Positions 15,154 through 23,374 of a stretch of 60,757 nucleotides of DNA are shown here, piece after piece. Source of the DNA: Undivivens sp041654215 (GTDB lineage: Bacteria > Omnitrophota > Gorgyraeia > Gygaellales > Profunditerraquicolaceae); the NCBI GenBank assembly GCA_041654215.1, contig JBAZDY010000001.1:1-60757 (forward strand), given 5' to 3'. Position 1 is the first letter of the stretch. Every line of letters starts with the position of its first letter. A program made the translations under genes and the position numbers. Under the pieces are notes generated by a model. The model saw nothing but the letters and a program-made list of their open reading frames with translations, was not told where the DNA came from and made no database searches.

Positions 15154-15154
15154 T

Positions 15155-15742
15155 TTACAACCTCCTTACATAACAGTCGCGATATTGTTTTTTTAATTTC
15201 AGGCGCCATAATTCGGCGGTACGGCTTTCCTGAAAACTACCCGAGCAAAGCACGTAATAAGGCCGCAGGTAAATGACGGCCGGAGCGAGTCCGCGTTTTT
15301 GCAGGGTCTGGGCCTCTTTTAACGCCTGCTCTTTCGATTTATAACTCGCCAGCTGAACGGTATATTTACCGGTTATCCTGGGCGCCGGAGCCGGCTGAGC
15401 GGCCTGCTGTGATACCACTGCCGTCGGATGTCGTGCAGGTCGCTGAAGCGCCGCTGCAGGCCGCGATTGTGCCGCTGGAAGCGCCTGCCGGGCCGGCTGT
15501 GGCTGCGCGGTTTCCTGCTGCTGCCTCAAAGCTGCCAGGCGTTTCAATACCGAATTTTTGCCTTTTTCCACTCCCGCGATGAAGGAAAGCACGGACACCG
15601 CAAGCAGCAGTATTATTATCAGAACTGTCTTCTCATAAGCGCGCAGGTATTGCAGAAACGCTCCGGAGACTTTCGTTTCGCCGCCGCTTCCGCCGCCGGT
15701 GTTTTCGGAGCCGGAAAACAGTTCAAGTTGTTCTTTTTCCAT
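15155..15742 (-). CDS. SPOR-domain membrane protein
   Basis: A 195-residue bitopic protein: a cytoplasmic segment, one transmembrane helix (about 39-56), a Gln/Ala/Pro linker, and a C-terminal SPOR domain (GKYTVQLASYKSKEQALKEAQ... YYVLCSGSF). SPOR domains bind denuded septal peptidoglycan, which points to a role in cell division or wall remodelling. It heads a run with the small basic protein and the SH3b protein. Confidence 0.85.
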   Translation of the reverse strand: MEKEQLELFSGSENTGGGSGGETKVSGAFLQYLRAYEKTVLIIILLLAVSVLSFIAGVEKGKNSVLKRLAALRQQQETAQPQPARQALPAAQSRPAAALQRPARHPTAVVSQQAAQPAPAPRITGKYTVQLASYKSKEQALKEAQTLQKRGLAPAVIYLRPYYVLCSGSFQESRTAELWRLKLKKQYRDCYVRRL

Positions 15743-15826
15743 ATCTTTCCGTTATCTCCGGCCGAGTGATCCCGGTCACGCCTAATCAGGAAACTGCTTT
15801 TGCGCGCCGCCGGAATATGCCGGAAT

Positions 15827-15985
15827 GTTAAAAGTCTGCTGAAAAACCCTGTTTTTAGCTTTAAAAAGAAAAATACAGCAAACCATGTTTTTGTAACGCA
15901 TTATATTGCAACGTGTTATAAAAGAGGCAAAACAGATAATATTACCAAAAACAGACAAAAAGGACTTTTTTAGCAGACTGTTAAC
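15827..15985. mobile_element. MITE-like element with 20-bp terminal inverted repeats
   Basis: The left end GTTAAAAGTCTGCTGAAAAA (15827-15846) and the inverted right end TTTTTTAGCAGACTGTTAAC (15966-15985) match over 20 bases with two mismatches. The 119-bp interior is AT-rich, has no gene and contains a smaller palindrome around TAACGCATTATATT. The form is that of a non-autonomous miniature transposable element. No transposase lies in this window. Confidence 0.7.
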
Positions 15986-15999
15986 TAAATATTATATAT

Positions 16000-17067
16000 T
16001 TATTGTTTCGCGCTTTGCAAGTATTTTTTTGCCTTGAATTTTTTCGCTATTTTCAGGAACGCGTCCACCACCTTGGGATCGAACTGCGAACCGCTCTTGT
16101 TCTTTATTTCGCGGATGGCGGAATTGATATCCTTTCTTTCCCGGTAAGGCCTGCCGTAAACCATGGCTTCAAAGGCGTCTGCGACCGCCATGATCCTGGC
16201 TCCCAGGGGGATCTGCCCTTTTTTCAGGCGCGAAGGATAACCGGTGCCGTTGTATTTCTCGTGGTGGTGCATGATGATGGGAACCGCGGGTTTGAGTATC
16301 TGCAGAGGGCGCAATATTTGCGCCCCTTTCAACGGGTGGTTCTTTATTATGGTAAGCTCACGGGCCGTAAGTTTGGTTGTCTTGGTAAGTATCTCCGGAG
16401 GTATATCTATCTTACCGGTATCGTGCAGAAGGCTGGCGTATTTAAGGCACTCTATCTGTTTCTCGTCCAGGTGCATCTGTTCGGCTATGGCTATTACCAG
16501 CCGGCTGAAATTCTGGGAATGCGTGTATTCCTGCGGCACCCGCATATCGAGCAAAGTGACCAGGGACTTTATGCTCCCGAACACCACCTTCTGCTGTTCC
16601 TCGTAAAGCTGAAGATTGCGTATGCCTATCACCGCCTGCTCCGCCACCGTCGAAAGCATCTCCTGGTCGAAGTTGTCGAAGGGGACGTCGTTGCGGTAAC
16701 GTTTGATTATCATCAGGCCCAGGAGATCGTCGCCTATCAGCGGTATCGCCAGAAGCCATCCTCTGCGCACGGAGGAGGACTTGCGTATTATTCTTTTCTC
16801 CAGCGGATTGGTTATCTTTATTTTTTTGTCGTGAATGTATTTCTTGCGCTCGCTGGCGAGACACTTGAAAATGGAGTGTTTCTTGCTGGGATCAAGGAGT
16901 ATAATCAGGCAATACCGGGAATTGAAGATCTGGCAGATAAGCCTGCTCAACCTTATGATCAGCTCTTTCTGCTCGTACGTCGAATTCACCAGCCGGTAAA
17001 TGCTGTGAATCGACGACATCAGGATCTTATACTTTTTCGTAGGGGTCAAATAGCTTTTTGTATTCAT
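16000..17067 (-). CDS. GAF-like plus HD-GYP c-di-GMP phosphodiesterase
   Basis: A 355-residue cytoplasmic protein. Residues about 20-155 form a GAF-like sensor; residues about 165-345 are an HD-GYP domain with HDTGKIDIP (HD), HHEKYNGTGYP (the GYP loop) and ARIMAVADAFEAM. HD-GYP enzymes hydrolyse c-di-GMP. It overlaps the dgt stop by 41 bp; an alternative start at ATG 17019 would remove the overlap and lose 16 residues. Partners in the window are two GGDEF proteins and two PilZ receptors. Confidence 0.9.
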   Translation of the reverse strand: MNTKSYLTPTKKYKILMSSIHSIYRLVNSTYEQKELIIRLSRLICQIFNSRYCLIILLDPSKKHSIFKCLASERKKYIHDKKIKITNPLEKRIIRKSSSVRRGWLLAIPLIGDDLLGLMIIKRYRNDVPFDNFDQEMLSTVAEQAVIGIRNLQLYEEQQKVVFGSIKSLVTLLDMRVPQEYTHSQNFSRLVIAIAEQMHLDEKQIECLKYASLLHDTGKIDIPPEILTKTTKLTARELTIIKNHPLKGAQILRPLQILKPAVPIIMHHHEKYNGTGYPSRLKKGQIPLGARIMAVADAFEAMVYGRPYRERKDINSAIREIKNKSGSQFDPKVVDAFLKIAKKFKAKKYLQSAKQ

Positions 17068-18160
17068 CCAGAGCGTACCTGTCGGTCATTCCCGCGATGT
17101 AATCGCAGACGACCTGTTTTTTGCCGTAAACGGTTATTTTTCCCTGTTCAGCCGGCGGCAGCTGCGCCGGAGACTCCGCGTAAAGATTAAAAAGCTCGGT
17201 TATGAAGCGCCGCGCCTTGTTGCTCATGCGCATCACCCTGTAGTGATGGTAAAGGTTATCCATCAGGAATCCCCTCAGGGGCCGCCTTAATTTCAGCATG
17301 GACGGGCTGAAAACCACGGCTTTCTCCCCCGCGCTACGCACGTCGCGCTCGCTCTTCAGACTCATACTGTCAATGCGCTTCCGGGTTGCTTCGATCAAAT
17401 CGGTAACCTGCACATTGATCAGAGATCTTATCACGAGGTATTTGCGTTTCTGGCCGTCCGCCCTTCCGCCGATACCCGATGACATTTTATCCCATATCGG
17501 CAATTTTTCAAGCTCTTCCTCGTTTAGCAGCCCGGAAGCGAGGCCGTCGTCGAGATCGTGATTGTCGTAGGCTATCTCGTCGGCGATATCCACCACCTGC
17601 GTTTCCAGAGAGGGCGTCTCGTTATCCGGAAACCCCGCCACTTTCTCCGTTTTGTCGAATTCCGTGGAATGCCTGATTATGCCTTCCCTGACCTCGTATG
17701 TGAGGTTCAGTCCGGGGAAGTCGGGATATTTGTCCTCCAACTGGTCTACCACACGCAGACCGTGCCGGTTATGATTGAACCCTCCTTCATCGGACATCAA
17801 ACCGTTTAGGGCCTCTTCCCCGGCATGGCCGAAAGGGGTATGCCCAAGGTCATGGGCGAGAGCTATAGCTTCCACCAGATCCTGGTTCAACCGCAATGCG
17901 CCGGCGATGGTGCGCGCTATCTGGGAAACTTCTATACTGTGCGTCAGCCGGGTGCGGTAATAATCGCTTTCGTGTATGACGAAAACCTGGGTTTTATATT
18001 CCAGGCGTCTGAACGCGGCAGAATGCACTATCCTGTCCCTGTCGCGCTGGTAGGCGGAACGATATGGATGCTCGGCTTCCTTGTGCACGCGCCCTCTGCT
18101 GCGGCGGCTTTTCATCGCGTAAGGGGCGAGCAGTATATCTTCGGTTCCCTTTTTATTCAA
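17027..18160 (-). CDS. dgt: Deoxyguanosinetriphosphate triphosphohydrolase-like protein
   Basis: A 377-residue dGTPase-family HD protein: RDRDRIVHSAAFRRLEYKTQVF, RLTHSIEVSQIAR, the HD doublet in ALAHDLGHTPFGHAGE, and DIADEIAYDNHDLDD with the last metal ligand. Such enzymes split dNTPs into nucleoside and triphosphate, controlling nucleotide pools or limiting phages. The size fits the bacterial dGTPase-like (type 2) group. It lies 7 bp downstream of the HIT gene. Confidence 0.9.
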   Translation of the reverse strand: MNKKGTEDILLAPYAMKSRRSRGRVHKEAEHPYRSAYQRDRDRIVHSAAFRRLEYKTQVFVIHESDYYRTRLTHSIEVSQIARTIAGALRLNQDLVEAIALAHDLGHTPFGHAGEEALNGLMSDEGGFNHNRHGLRVVDQLEDKYPDFPGLNLTYEVREGIIRHSTEFDKTEKVAGFPDNETPSLETQVVDIADEIAYDNHDLDDGLASGLLNEEELEKLPIWDKMSSGIGGRADGQKRKYLVIRSLINVQVTDLIEATRKRIDSMSLKSERDVRSAGEKAVVFSPSMLKLRRPLRGFLMDNLYHHYRVMRMSNKARRFITELFNLYAESPAQLPPAEQGKITVYGKKQVVCDYIAGMTDRYALDEYKKLFDPYEKV

Positions 18161-18167
18161 ACAAGCC

Positions 18168-18653
18168 TCATTTCTTTTTTAATAATTCAAGCAGTTCTTG
18201 AAGGGACTGGGGAATGACCTTGATTCCGGAGGTAGCCGGCATAAAATTGGTGTCTCCGATCCAGCGCGGCACGACGTGTATGTGCAGGTGCCCGGGGATA
18301 CCGGCTCCGGCGGCCCTGCCTTCGTTTATTCCGATATTGAATCCCTCCGGCCCCAGTTTTGTCTTCAGCAGCAGCCGGACATCCCTGAGCAGGGAAAAAA
18401 GGCCGTCCGCTTCTTCGGCGCTTAAACCGCCGATGTCCGCCACGTGCCTGCGCGGAGCCACCATTACATGTCCGTTGTTGTAAGGATAGATATTCAACAC
18501 GGCGAAAGCCTCTTTGCTGGAGGCGAATACCATGTTCGCCCGGGGGGCATTCACCGCGGCGCAAAAAATACATCCCCGCGTCTTTCGCCGCCCGGCGGCA
18601 GGCCGCAAATACGCCGCCCTCCAGGGAGCCCAGAGTTTTTTCACGTCCGTCAT
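18168..18653 (-). CDS. HIT-family nucleotide hydrolase/phosphorylase
   Basis: A 161-residue HIT protein with the catalytic triad motif GHLHIHVVPRW and an N-terminal GCIFC that usually forms part of a zinc site. The long C-terminal end (IGDTNFMP...KVIPQSL) is typical of the Ap4A phosphorylase-like branch found in bacteria and archaea. It overlaps the phosphodiesterase gene by 4 bp. Confidence 0.9.
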   Translation of the reverse strand: MTDVKKLWAPWRAAYLRPAAGRRKTRGCIFCAAVNAPRANMVFASSKEAFAVLNIYPYNNGHVMVAPRRHVADIGGLSAEEADGLFSLLRDVRLLLKTKLGPEGFNIGINEGRAAGAGIPGHLHIHVVPRWIGDTNFMPATSGIKVIPQSLQELLELLKKK

Positions 18654-19135
18654 ATCCGCACTATCCTTACTTCGATGCCGTTTTTTATTTCGATAAGCCC
18701 GTAAGAATTGTATGGGGCGTAAACCTTGTCCGTGGGGCTGCCCGGGTTGAAATAGATGACCCCGTCCCTTTCGATCCTGGAAGGCTGGTGGGAATGCCCG
18801 TAAACAGCCACTTGCACGTTCTTACCCCGGAATTCCGACTCTACGATATCCAGCAACCCGGCAGGCGCTCCCCATCCGTGCATAACCCCCATCTTGATGC
18901 CGCCCGGCAAGTCTATGATCAGTCTGGCGGACAGTTTTGTCTTAAGCTCTTCACCGTCCATATTACCGTAAACCGCCCTTACGTCCGGGCACACGCTCTT
19001 CAGTTCCTTAAGAACAGCCGCCTGCACTAAGTCTCCGGCGTGTATTACCATATCGGCCTGCCCGGCTATCCTGAGCAATACCGGGGGAACGACTCCGCTG
19101 GTGATATGGGTATCGGCAATGACCGCTATCTTCAT
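18650..19135 (-). CDS. YfcE/MJ0936-type metallophosphodiesterase
   Basis: A 161-residue calcineurin-like phosphoesterase with all short-family motifs: IADTH, HAGD, GNMD, MHGW and GHSHQP. Relatives hydrolyse phosphodiesters in a Mn-dependent way; physiological substrate unknown. It is the first gene of the run phosphodiesterase-HIT-dgt-HD-GYP, whose promoter must lie within the repeat-rich DNA upstream. Confidence 0.9.
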   Translation of the reverse strand: MKIAVIADTHITSGVVPPVLLRIAGQADMVIHAGDLVQAAVLKELKSVCPDVRAVYGNMDGEELKTKLSARLIIDLPGGIKMGVMHGWGAPAGLLDIVESEFRGKNVQVAVYGHSHQPSRIERDGVIYFNPGSPTDKVYAPYNSYGLIEIKNGIEVRIVRI

Positions 19136-19140
19136 AGTTT

Positions 19141-19400
19141 AATCCCCTAGCCCAGAAATCCCCGGGTTTTAACCCGGTTGTACCTCAGCTTATCGGAAGG
19201 CTAAGTATTCGCTTGTGCGTGATACCTTAGCTTATCGGATGGCTAAGTATTCGTTCGTGCGAAAGTGCCGAAGGGATTTTTCGGGTATCTTAGACACGGG
19301 GTTATTTGAGAAAGAAACCCCGGTCGCGTGTCCTGAGCAGTTCGACAAGCTCATTACTGAAACCCGTCGAAGGATCAGCCCGGGGAGCTTCATTTCAAGC
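19141..19400. repeat. Composite repeat block
   Basis: No gene is seen. It contains a palindrome (CCCCGGGTTTTAACCCGG, about 19160-19178), two tandem copies of a 41-bp unit (TATCGGAnGGCTAAGTATTCG, near 19191 and 19233), a 95-bp match to 1-95, and an inserted short palindromic unit (GAGCAGTTCGACAAGCTCA, about 19335-19355). It ends with the shared tail GGGGAGCTTCAT. Confidence 0.75.
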
Positions 19401-19424
19401 CGCAGAATCACCCGGAGAAGCGTT

Positions 19425-21023
19425 TCAAACCACCACTCTGGGCCGGTGGAATATATCAAAAAGCTGGTTTATATTCTCGAGGTTCCAGGTTATGATTTTC
19501 TCTTCCAGCGCCCTCAAACGGGCATTGGTTTCCACATCGTGGAGCGCCACTAATATCTTTTTATCCAGTTTATTCCTGTACTTGCGGCATTCCTTGGCGA
19601 AAGCGGTAATGTCGTCCTCGGTGACCGGTTCATTCTTGAACCCCATTATCCACAAGGCATCCCCCGACCGCCCTATTACTCCGTCTCTCACTCCCCCGGC
19701 GCCGAACTCCAGCGGTTTTATTTCGCGAAACTGCGTGAGCCTGATCTTCCTGCGTTCGATCTGTATCACGTCGTCCTGGAAAAGGCCAAGCAGTTCCGTA
19801 ACACGTTCCTGCACGGGTTTCCGCGTGTCCTTGATAAACGCGCTGATGTCTTCCTTGAGCCGATTGCGGAATTCTTCTTTCTGCGTTTTATCGTCCGGGG
19901 AGAAAGAGAGGTTTTTCCCGCGGTGGACGAACTTAAGCCAGAAACCGAACATCCTGTCGGTAAACTGCAGGAATTCCCCTGCCTTCAGAATTATATCGTT
20001 ATCCAGCAGGTAACCGATACGGTTGTTCAATTCCGCGCGCTTTTTGCCGAGCAGATGCCCCAGATCCCGTATCTTGTTATGGCCGCCGGCTATCGAATGC
20101 GCGAGCTGCACGTAATCACGCCCGCAGGCTGCGGAGGAAAGCTTTTGCATGACTGCGGAATATTTCTGAAAAAGTATTCCGCACGGCTCGCACATCAGTT
20201 TTTCCAGGATATCAACCAGCCCCGCTCCAGGAGACTTGATCACGGCCTCGCTTACGGCGGTCAGATAGAACGGCGAGCCGCCGGTAAAATGTACCAGGAA
20301 CCCTTTCCAGCCGTTCTCGACCTGTTTCAGGCCGCGGAAGCGTTCCGTGAGAAACGCCTCGCTTGCGTCGTTAGCGAAGTTTTCGACCGATATCGTCTCG
20401 AAATTGCCGAAAAGCAGGGACAGGTCCCGGGAAAGCACCTCTTTGGTCCTGGAAACGGCGGAACTGGCTATAATATACATTACCTTCTTCTGCATGATCA
20501 GCTTTTTCGACCATTCTTCATAGAGGCTGCGGATGCCCAGCTTCTCCAGATCAAGGAATTCGTCCAGCACCACCACGCAGGATTTCCCCGTCTCCTCGGT
20601 GATAACGTCAAGCAGCGCAAGCAGAGGCGAAAAAAAAGAACTTTTTGAACGTTTGGTTTTTATTTCCGCAAGGAATTTCTTGACGGCTGCCGAAGTGCGA
20701 GGGATGTATTTCTCGGCCTTGGCGACGAGGAAATCGATGTCTTCCTTGACCGGGACGACTCCCGCGGAGAGAAAATTATAAAGCAGGGCCCCTATGAACC
20801 GCCTGGCAAAGCCCTCGAAGTTTTCCGGTCTGGTCTCCAGGTATAATATGATCAGCCTGCCGTCCTGGCCTTTACGCAGAAGAGCCCGTATGAGGGTAGA
20901 CTTTCCGCAGGATTCATAGCCTATCAGCGCTATGTTCTGCCTGTAGCCTTCTTTAAAATCTCTTATACGTTTAGCCAGGATATCCAGGTATTCCCGTCTA
21001 TCCCAGAATAATTCTTCTTTCAT
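19425..21023 (-). CDS. AAA/STAND-like ATPase with C-terminal nuclease-like (DUF234-type) domain
   Basis: A 532-residue ATPase of the type common in archaea: Walker A GYESCGKSTLI (about residue 35), Walker B CVVVLDEFLDLE, and a winged-helix-like middle part (NRIGYLLDNDIILKAG). A C-terminal region reads WIMGFKNEPVTEDDITAFAKECRKY, similar in pattern to the DUF234/PD-(D/E)XK-like end of this group. The role is usually unknown; some relatives are selfish or defence-related. It stands alone, flanked downstream by the repeat block, which is consistent with accessory DNA. Confidence 0.7.
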   Translation of the reverse strand: MKEELFWDRREYLDILAKRIRDFKEGYRQNIALIGYESCGKSTLIRALLRKGQDGRLIILYLETRPENFEGFARRFIGALLYNFLSAGVVPVKEDIDFLVAKAEKYIPRTSAAVKKFLAEIKTKRSKSSFFSPLLALLDVITEETGKSCVVVLDEFLDLEKLGIRSLYEEWSKKLIMQKKVMYIIASSAVSRTKEVLSRDLSLLFGNFETISVENFANDASEAFLTERFRGLKQVENGWKGFLVHFTGGSPFYLTAVSEAVIKSPGAGLVDILEKLMCEPCGILFQKYSAVMQKLSSAACGRDYVQLAHSIAGGHNKIRDLGHLLGKKRAELNNRIGYLLDNDIILKAGEFLQFTDRMFGFWLKFVHRGKNLSFSPDDKTQKEEFRNRLKEDISAFIKDTRKPVQERVTELLGLFQDDVIQIERRKIRLTQFREIKPLEFGAGGVRDGVIGRSGDALWIMGFKNEPVTEDDITAFAKECRKYRNKLDKKILVALHDVETNARLRALEEKIITWNLENINQLFDIFHRPRVVV

Positions 21024-21151
21024 TGTTCTTTATCTAAAATAAGACCTTTAACTCCGCGTATGGTCAAACTGCCGGGAAAATCTTCCGTCATTTCAGCGCT
21101 GTCCACGCGGCGTAATCCGCTATTAATATTATTATATTATATATCACCGGC

Positions 21152-21859
21152 TCAGCCTGGCAAGTAAAAATACGGATTTTGGGCCGTCTGTCTTTTCCTT
21201 ATCTCGAAATGAAGATATGGCAGTTTGTCCCTGCCGGCACGCCCCACCCTGGCGATCAAGGCGTCTTTTTTTATGTAATCGCCTTTTTTTACCAAAAGTT
21301 CGGAATTTCTGCCGTAAACGGTGAAAAGCCCGTCGCCGTGCGAGATGATCAATGTCTTGCCGAATCCGTAAAACCCGGAAGAGGCGAATACTACTTTACC
21401 GCTGCGCGCGGCCAGGACCGGGGCGTTCATCGACGCCTGTATGTGAATGCCTTTATTCAACATACCCCTGGAATACCGTCCGAAAGAGGAAATGACCCTG
21501 CCTTTTACCGGCCAGGAGAAGTCTTCGTCCTGAAGCGTCCCTGAAGGCGCTGGAACCGGGGAGCTGCCTTTTTCCTCGGGGATGAAAAGCAACTGCCCTT
21601 CTTTTATGCATTCTGAATCGGAAATGTTATTGATTTTTACCAGGGTATCGAGCGGGATGGAATAAACGCGGGATATCTCCCAGAGAGTCTGCCCTCTGGC
21701 TATTTTATGGTATTTACCGGGCAAAGAGGCGGCAGGCGGGGCTTCCGGGACCCGTGGCAGGCCGGCGCAGCCGCAGACAATAAAGGCGCATAAACAGACA
21801 ATTGCCTTATCCAGCCAGCGGGGAACAGGTCTGGAAACGTGCTCATTTTTTTTCTGCAT
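21152..21859 (-). CDS. NlpD/EnvC-like lipoprotein: LysM plus degenerate LytM (M23) domain
   Basis: A 235-residue lipoprotein: hydrophobic signal with lipobox VCGC, a LysM domain (KIARGQTLWEISRVYSI...), then an M23/LytM fold. The zinc ligands are not conserved: the usual HxGxD reads NKGIHI, the usual YGH reads YGR, and the HLHFE motif reads YLHFE. This matches catalytically dead LytM proteins such as NlpD and EnvC, which activate cell-wall amidases at division. The start is set at ATG 21859 because longer readings run into the tRNA gene. Confidence 0.85.
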   Translation of the reverse strand: MQKKNEHVSRPVPRWLDKAIVCLCAFIVCGCAGLPRVPEAPPAASLPGKYHKIARGQTLWEISRVYSIPLDTLVKINNISDSECIKEGQLLFIPEEKGSSPVPAPSGTLQDEDFSWPVKGRVISSFGRYSRGMLNKGIHIQASMNAPVLAARSGKVVFASSGFYGFGKTLIISHGDGLFTVYGRNSELLVKKGDYIKKDALIARVGRAGRDKLPYLHFEIRKRQTAQNPYFYLPG

Positions 21860-21879
21860 CCGCGCAAGTAAAGGAAAAG

Positions 21880-21950
21880 AGCGGGTGAGCGGAATCGAAC
21901 CGCCATACACAGCTTGGGAAGCTGTTATTCTGCCACTGAATTACACCCGC
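21880..21950 (-). tRNA. tRNA-Gly (CCC)
   Basis: The minus strand folds as a complete cloverleaf: acceptor GCGGGTG/CACCCGC, a D arm ATTC...GAAT, anticodon stem ACAGC/GCTGT with loop TTCCCAA (anticodon CCC, decoding GGG), and T arm GGCGG TTCGATT CCGCT. The CCA end is not encoded. The next gene (NlpD-like) starts 21 bp downstream. Confidence 0.95.
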
Positions 21951-22012
21951 ATGAATATTCTATATGTGCGGCCGGAACTCCGGCCGTGTGAAACCATACG
22001 AACAAACCCGTA

Positions 22013-23296
22013 TCATTTTAAGCAGCGTTTTACCAACCTGATAGAACAATATTTACCGCACATAGTGCAGACTTCAGATATCCCCGGTAACGAGGACTTC
22101 CTGTAGGCGGCCGCCTTTTCCGGATCAAGCGCGAGTTTTAGCTGCGTTTTCCAGTCCATACGAGCCCTGGCCCGCGAGATCCGCTTGTCCGGTATCAGCG
22201 CGCCCGGCAGGCCTTTGGCAATGTCGGCGGCATGAGCGGCAATCCTGGAGGCTACCACCCCTTCTCTGACATCATCCAGCCCGGGATGGCGCAGGTGCTC
22301 GGCCGGCGTTACGTAGCAGAGGAAATCCGCGCCGTTTGCGGCGGCGACCGCCCCGCCGATGGCGCCGGTTATATGATCATAACCGGCGGCGATATCTGTC
22401 ACCAGCGGACCGAGGACGTAGAAAGGCGCGCCCCGGCATATCTTTTTCTGCAGGCGGACATTCCTGGCTATATCGTTCAGCGGAACATGCCCGGGCCCTT
22501 CTATCATCACCTGAACGTTCCTGCGTCCGGCCCTGGCGGCAAGCTCGGCGAGAGTCTTCAACTCGCCTATTTGCGCCGCGTCCGTAGCGTCAAGAATGGA
22601 ACCGGGCCTTAACCCGTCACCCAGGCTCAACGTAATGTCATAATTATATGCGATTTCCAGAATCTTGTCAAAATTCTCCAAGAAAAGATTTTGCCTGCGG
22701 TGCAGGTGCATCCAGGCGGCGAGTATCGCTCCACCCCGCGAAACCACCGGCAGTATACGGGGTTTCTTTTTCAGCAGGGCGATATTCTCCCGGGTCACGC
22801 CGGCGTGAATAGTAAAGAAATCCACCCCGTCGCGCGCCTGGGCTTCCAGAACTGCCAGCATATCGCCGGCATTGAACTTCAAAGGATCGCCGGACCTCTT
22901 GTCGGCAATGGCGGCCATCTCGTACACGGGGACCGTGCCGAAAGGCACCGGGCATTTCTCCAGCAGTCTTTTTCTGATATAACGGAGATCTCCGCCTTCG
23001 CTGAGATCCATCACGGCGTCCGCCCCCAGGCGCACTGCCAGTTCAAGCTTGGCCGTTTCCCTTTTCAGGTCTATCTTGTCCGTGGAGGTGCCTATATTGG
23101 CGTTTATCTTTGTGCGCAGTCCCCCGCCTATGGCGCAGGGTTTTCTCAGGGTCCGCCTGTTGTTATTGGGGATTACCGCCCTGCCGGCGGCCAGGCTTTT
23201 AACCAGGTGAGCGGACGGCACACCTTCCAGTGACGCCGTCTTCTTTAACAAAACGGTGATCTTTCCTTTTTTAGCGGCTTCCAGTTGTGTGGTCAT
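22013..23296 (-). CDS. thiC: Phosphomethylpyrimidine synthase ThiC
   Basis: A 427-residue ThiC, the radical SAM enzyme making HMP-phosphate from AIR in thiamine synthesis. Seen: GLRTKINANIGTS, the ADAVMDLSEGGD core, MIEGPGHVPL, and the C-terminal cluster motif CTMCGKYCS. It is the last gene of the pfp-gmhA-rfaE2-thiD2-thiE-thiC run. The 78-bp gap to thiE shows no TPP riboswitch. Confidence 0.97.
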   Translation of the reverse strand: MTTQLEAAKKGKITVLLKKTASLEGVPSAHLVKSLAAGRAVIPNNNRRTLRKPCAIGGGLRTKINANIGTSTDKIDLKRETAKLELAVRLGADAVMDLSEGGDLRYIRKRLLEKCPVPFGTVPVYEMAAIADKRSGDPLKFNAGDMLAVLEAQARDGVDFFTIHAGVTRENIALLKKKPRILPVVSRGGAILAAWMHLHRRQNLFLENFDKILEIAYNYDITLSLGDGLRPGSILDATDAAQIGELKTLAELAARAGRRNVQVMIEGPGHVPLNDIARNVRLQKKICRGAPFYVLGPLVTDIAAGYDHITGAIGGAVAAANGADFLCYVTPAEHLRHPGLDDVREGVVASRIAAHAADIAKGLPGALIPDKRISRARARMDWKTQLKLALDPEKAAAYRKSSLPGISEVCTMCGKYCSIRLVKRCLK

Positions 23297-23374
23297 TTAT
23301 GGCAATCCCCTGGTTTGCTGATGATTCTGATACTCAATGGAGCGTGTATTATCCGCGCCCTTAAGCGCGCGGTT

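Noticed and set aside
19306..20013. 235-codon plus-strand frame across the repeat block and the ATPase end
   Set aside because: Serine-rich antisense shadow of the AAA ATPase gene that runs through a repeat.
21960..21995. GGCCGGAGTTCCGGCC-type palindrome after thiC as a terminator
   Set aside because: The stem is good but no T-run follows on the minus strand, and it sits close upstream of the tRNA gene. Its role is unclear.
23297..23374. TPP riboswitch before thiC
   Set aside because: The conserved CUGAGA and ACCUGAUC-type elements are absent in this 78-bp gap, and thiC is downstream in a larger operon.
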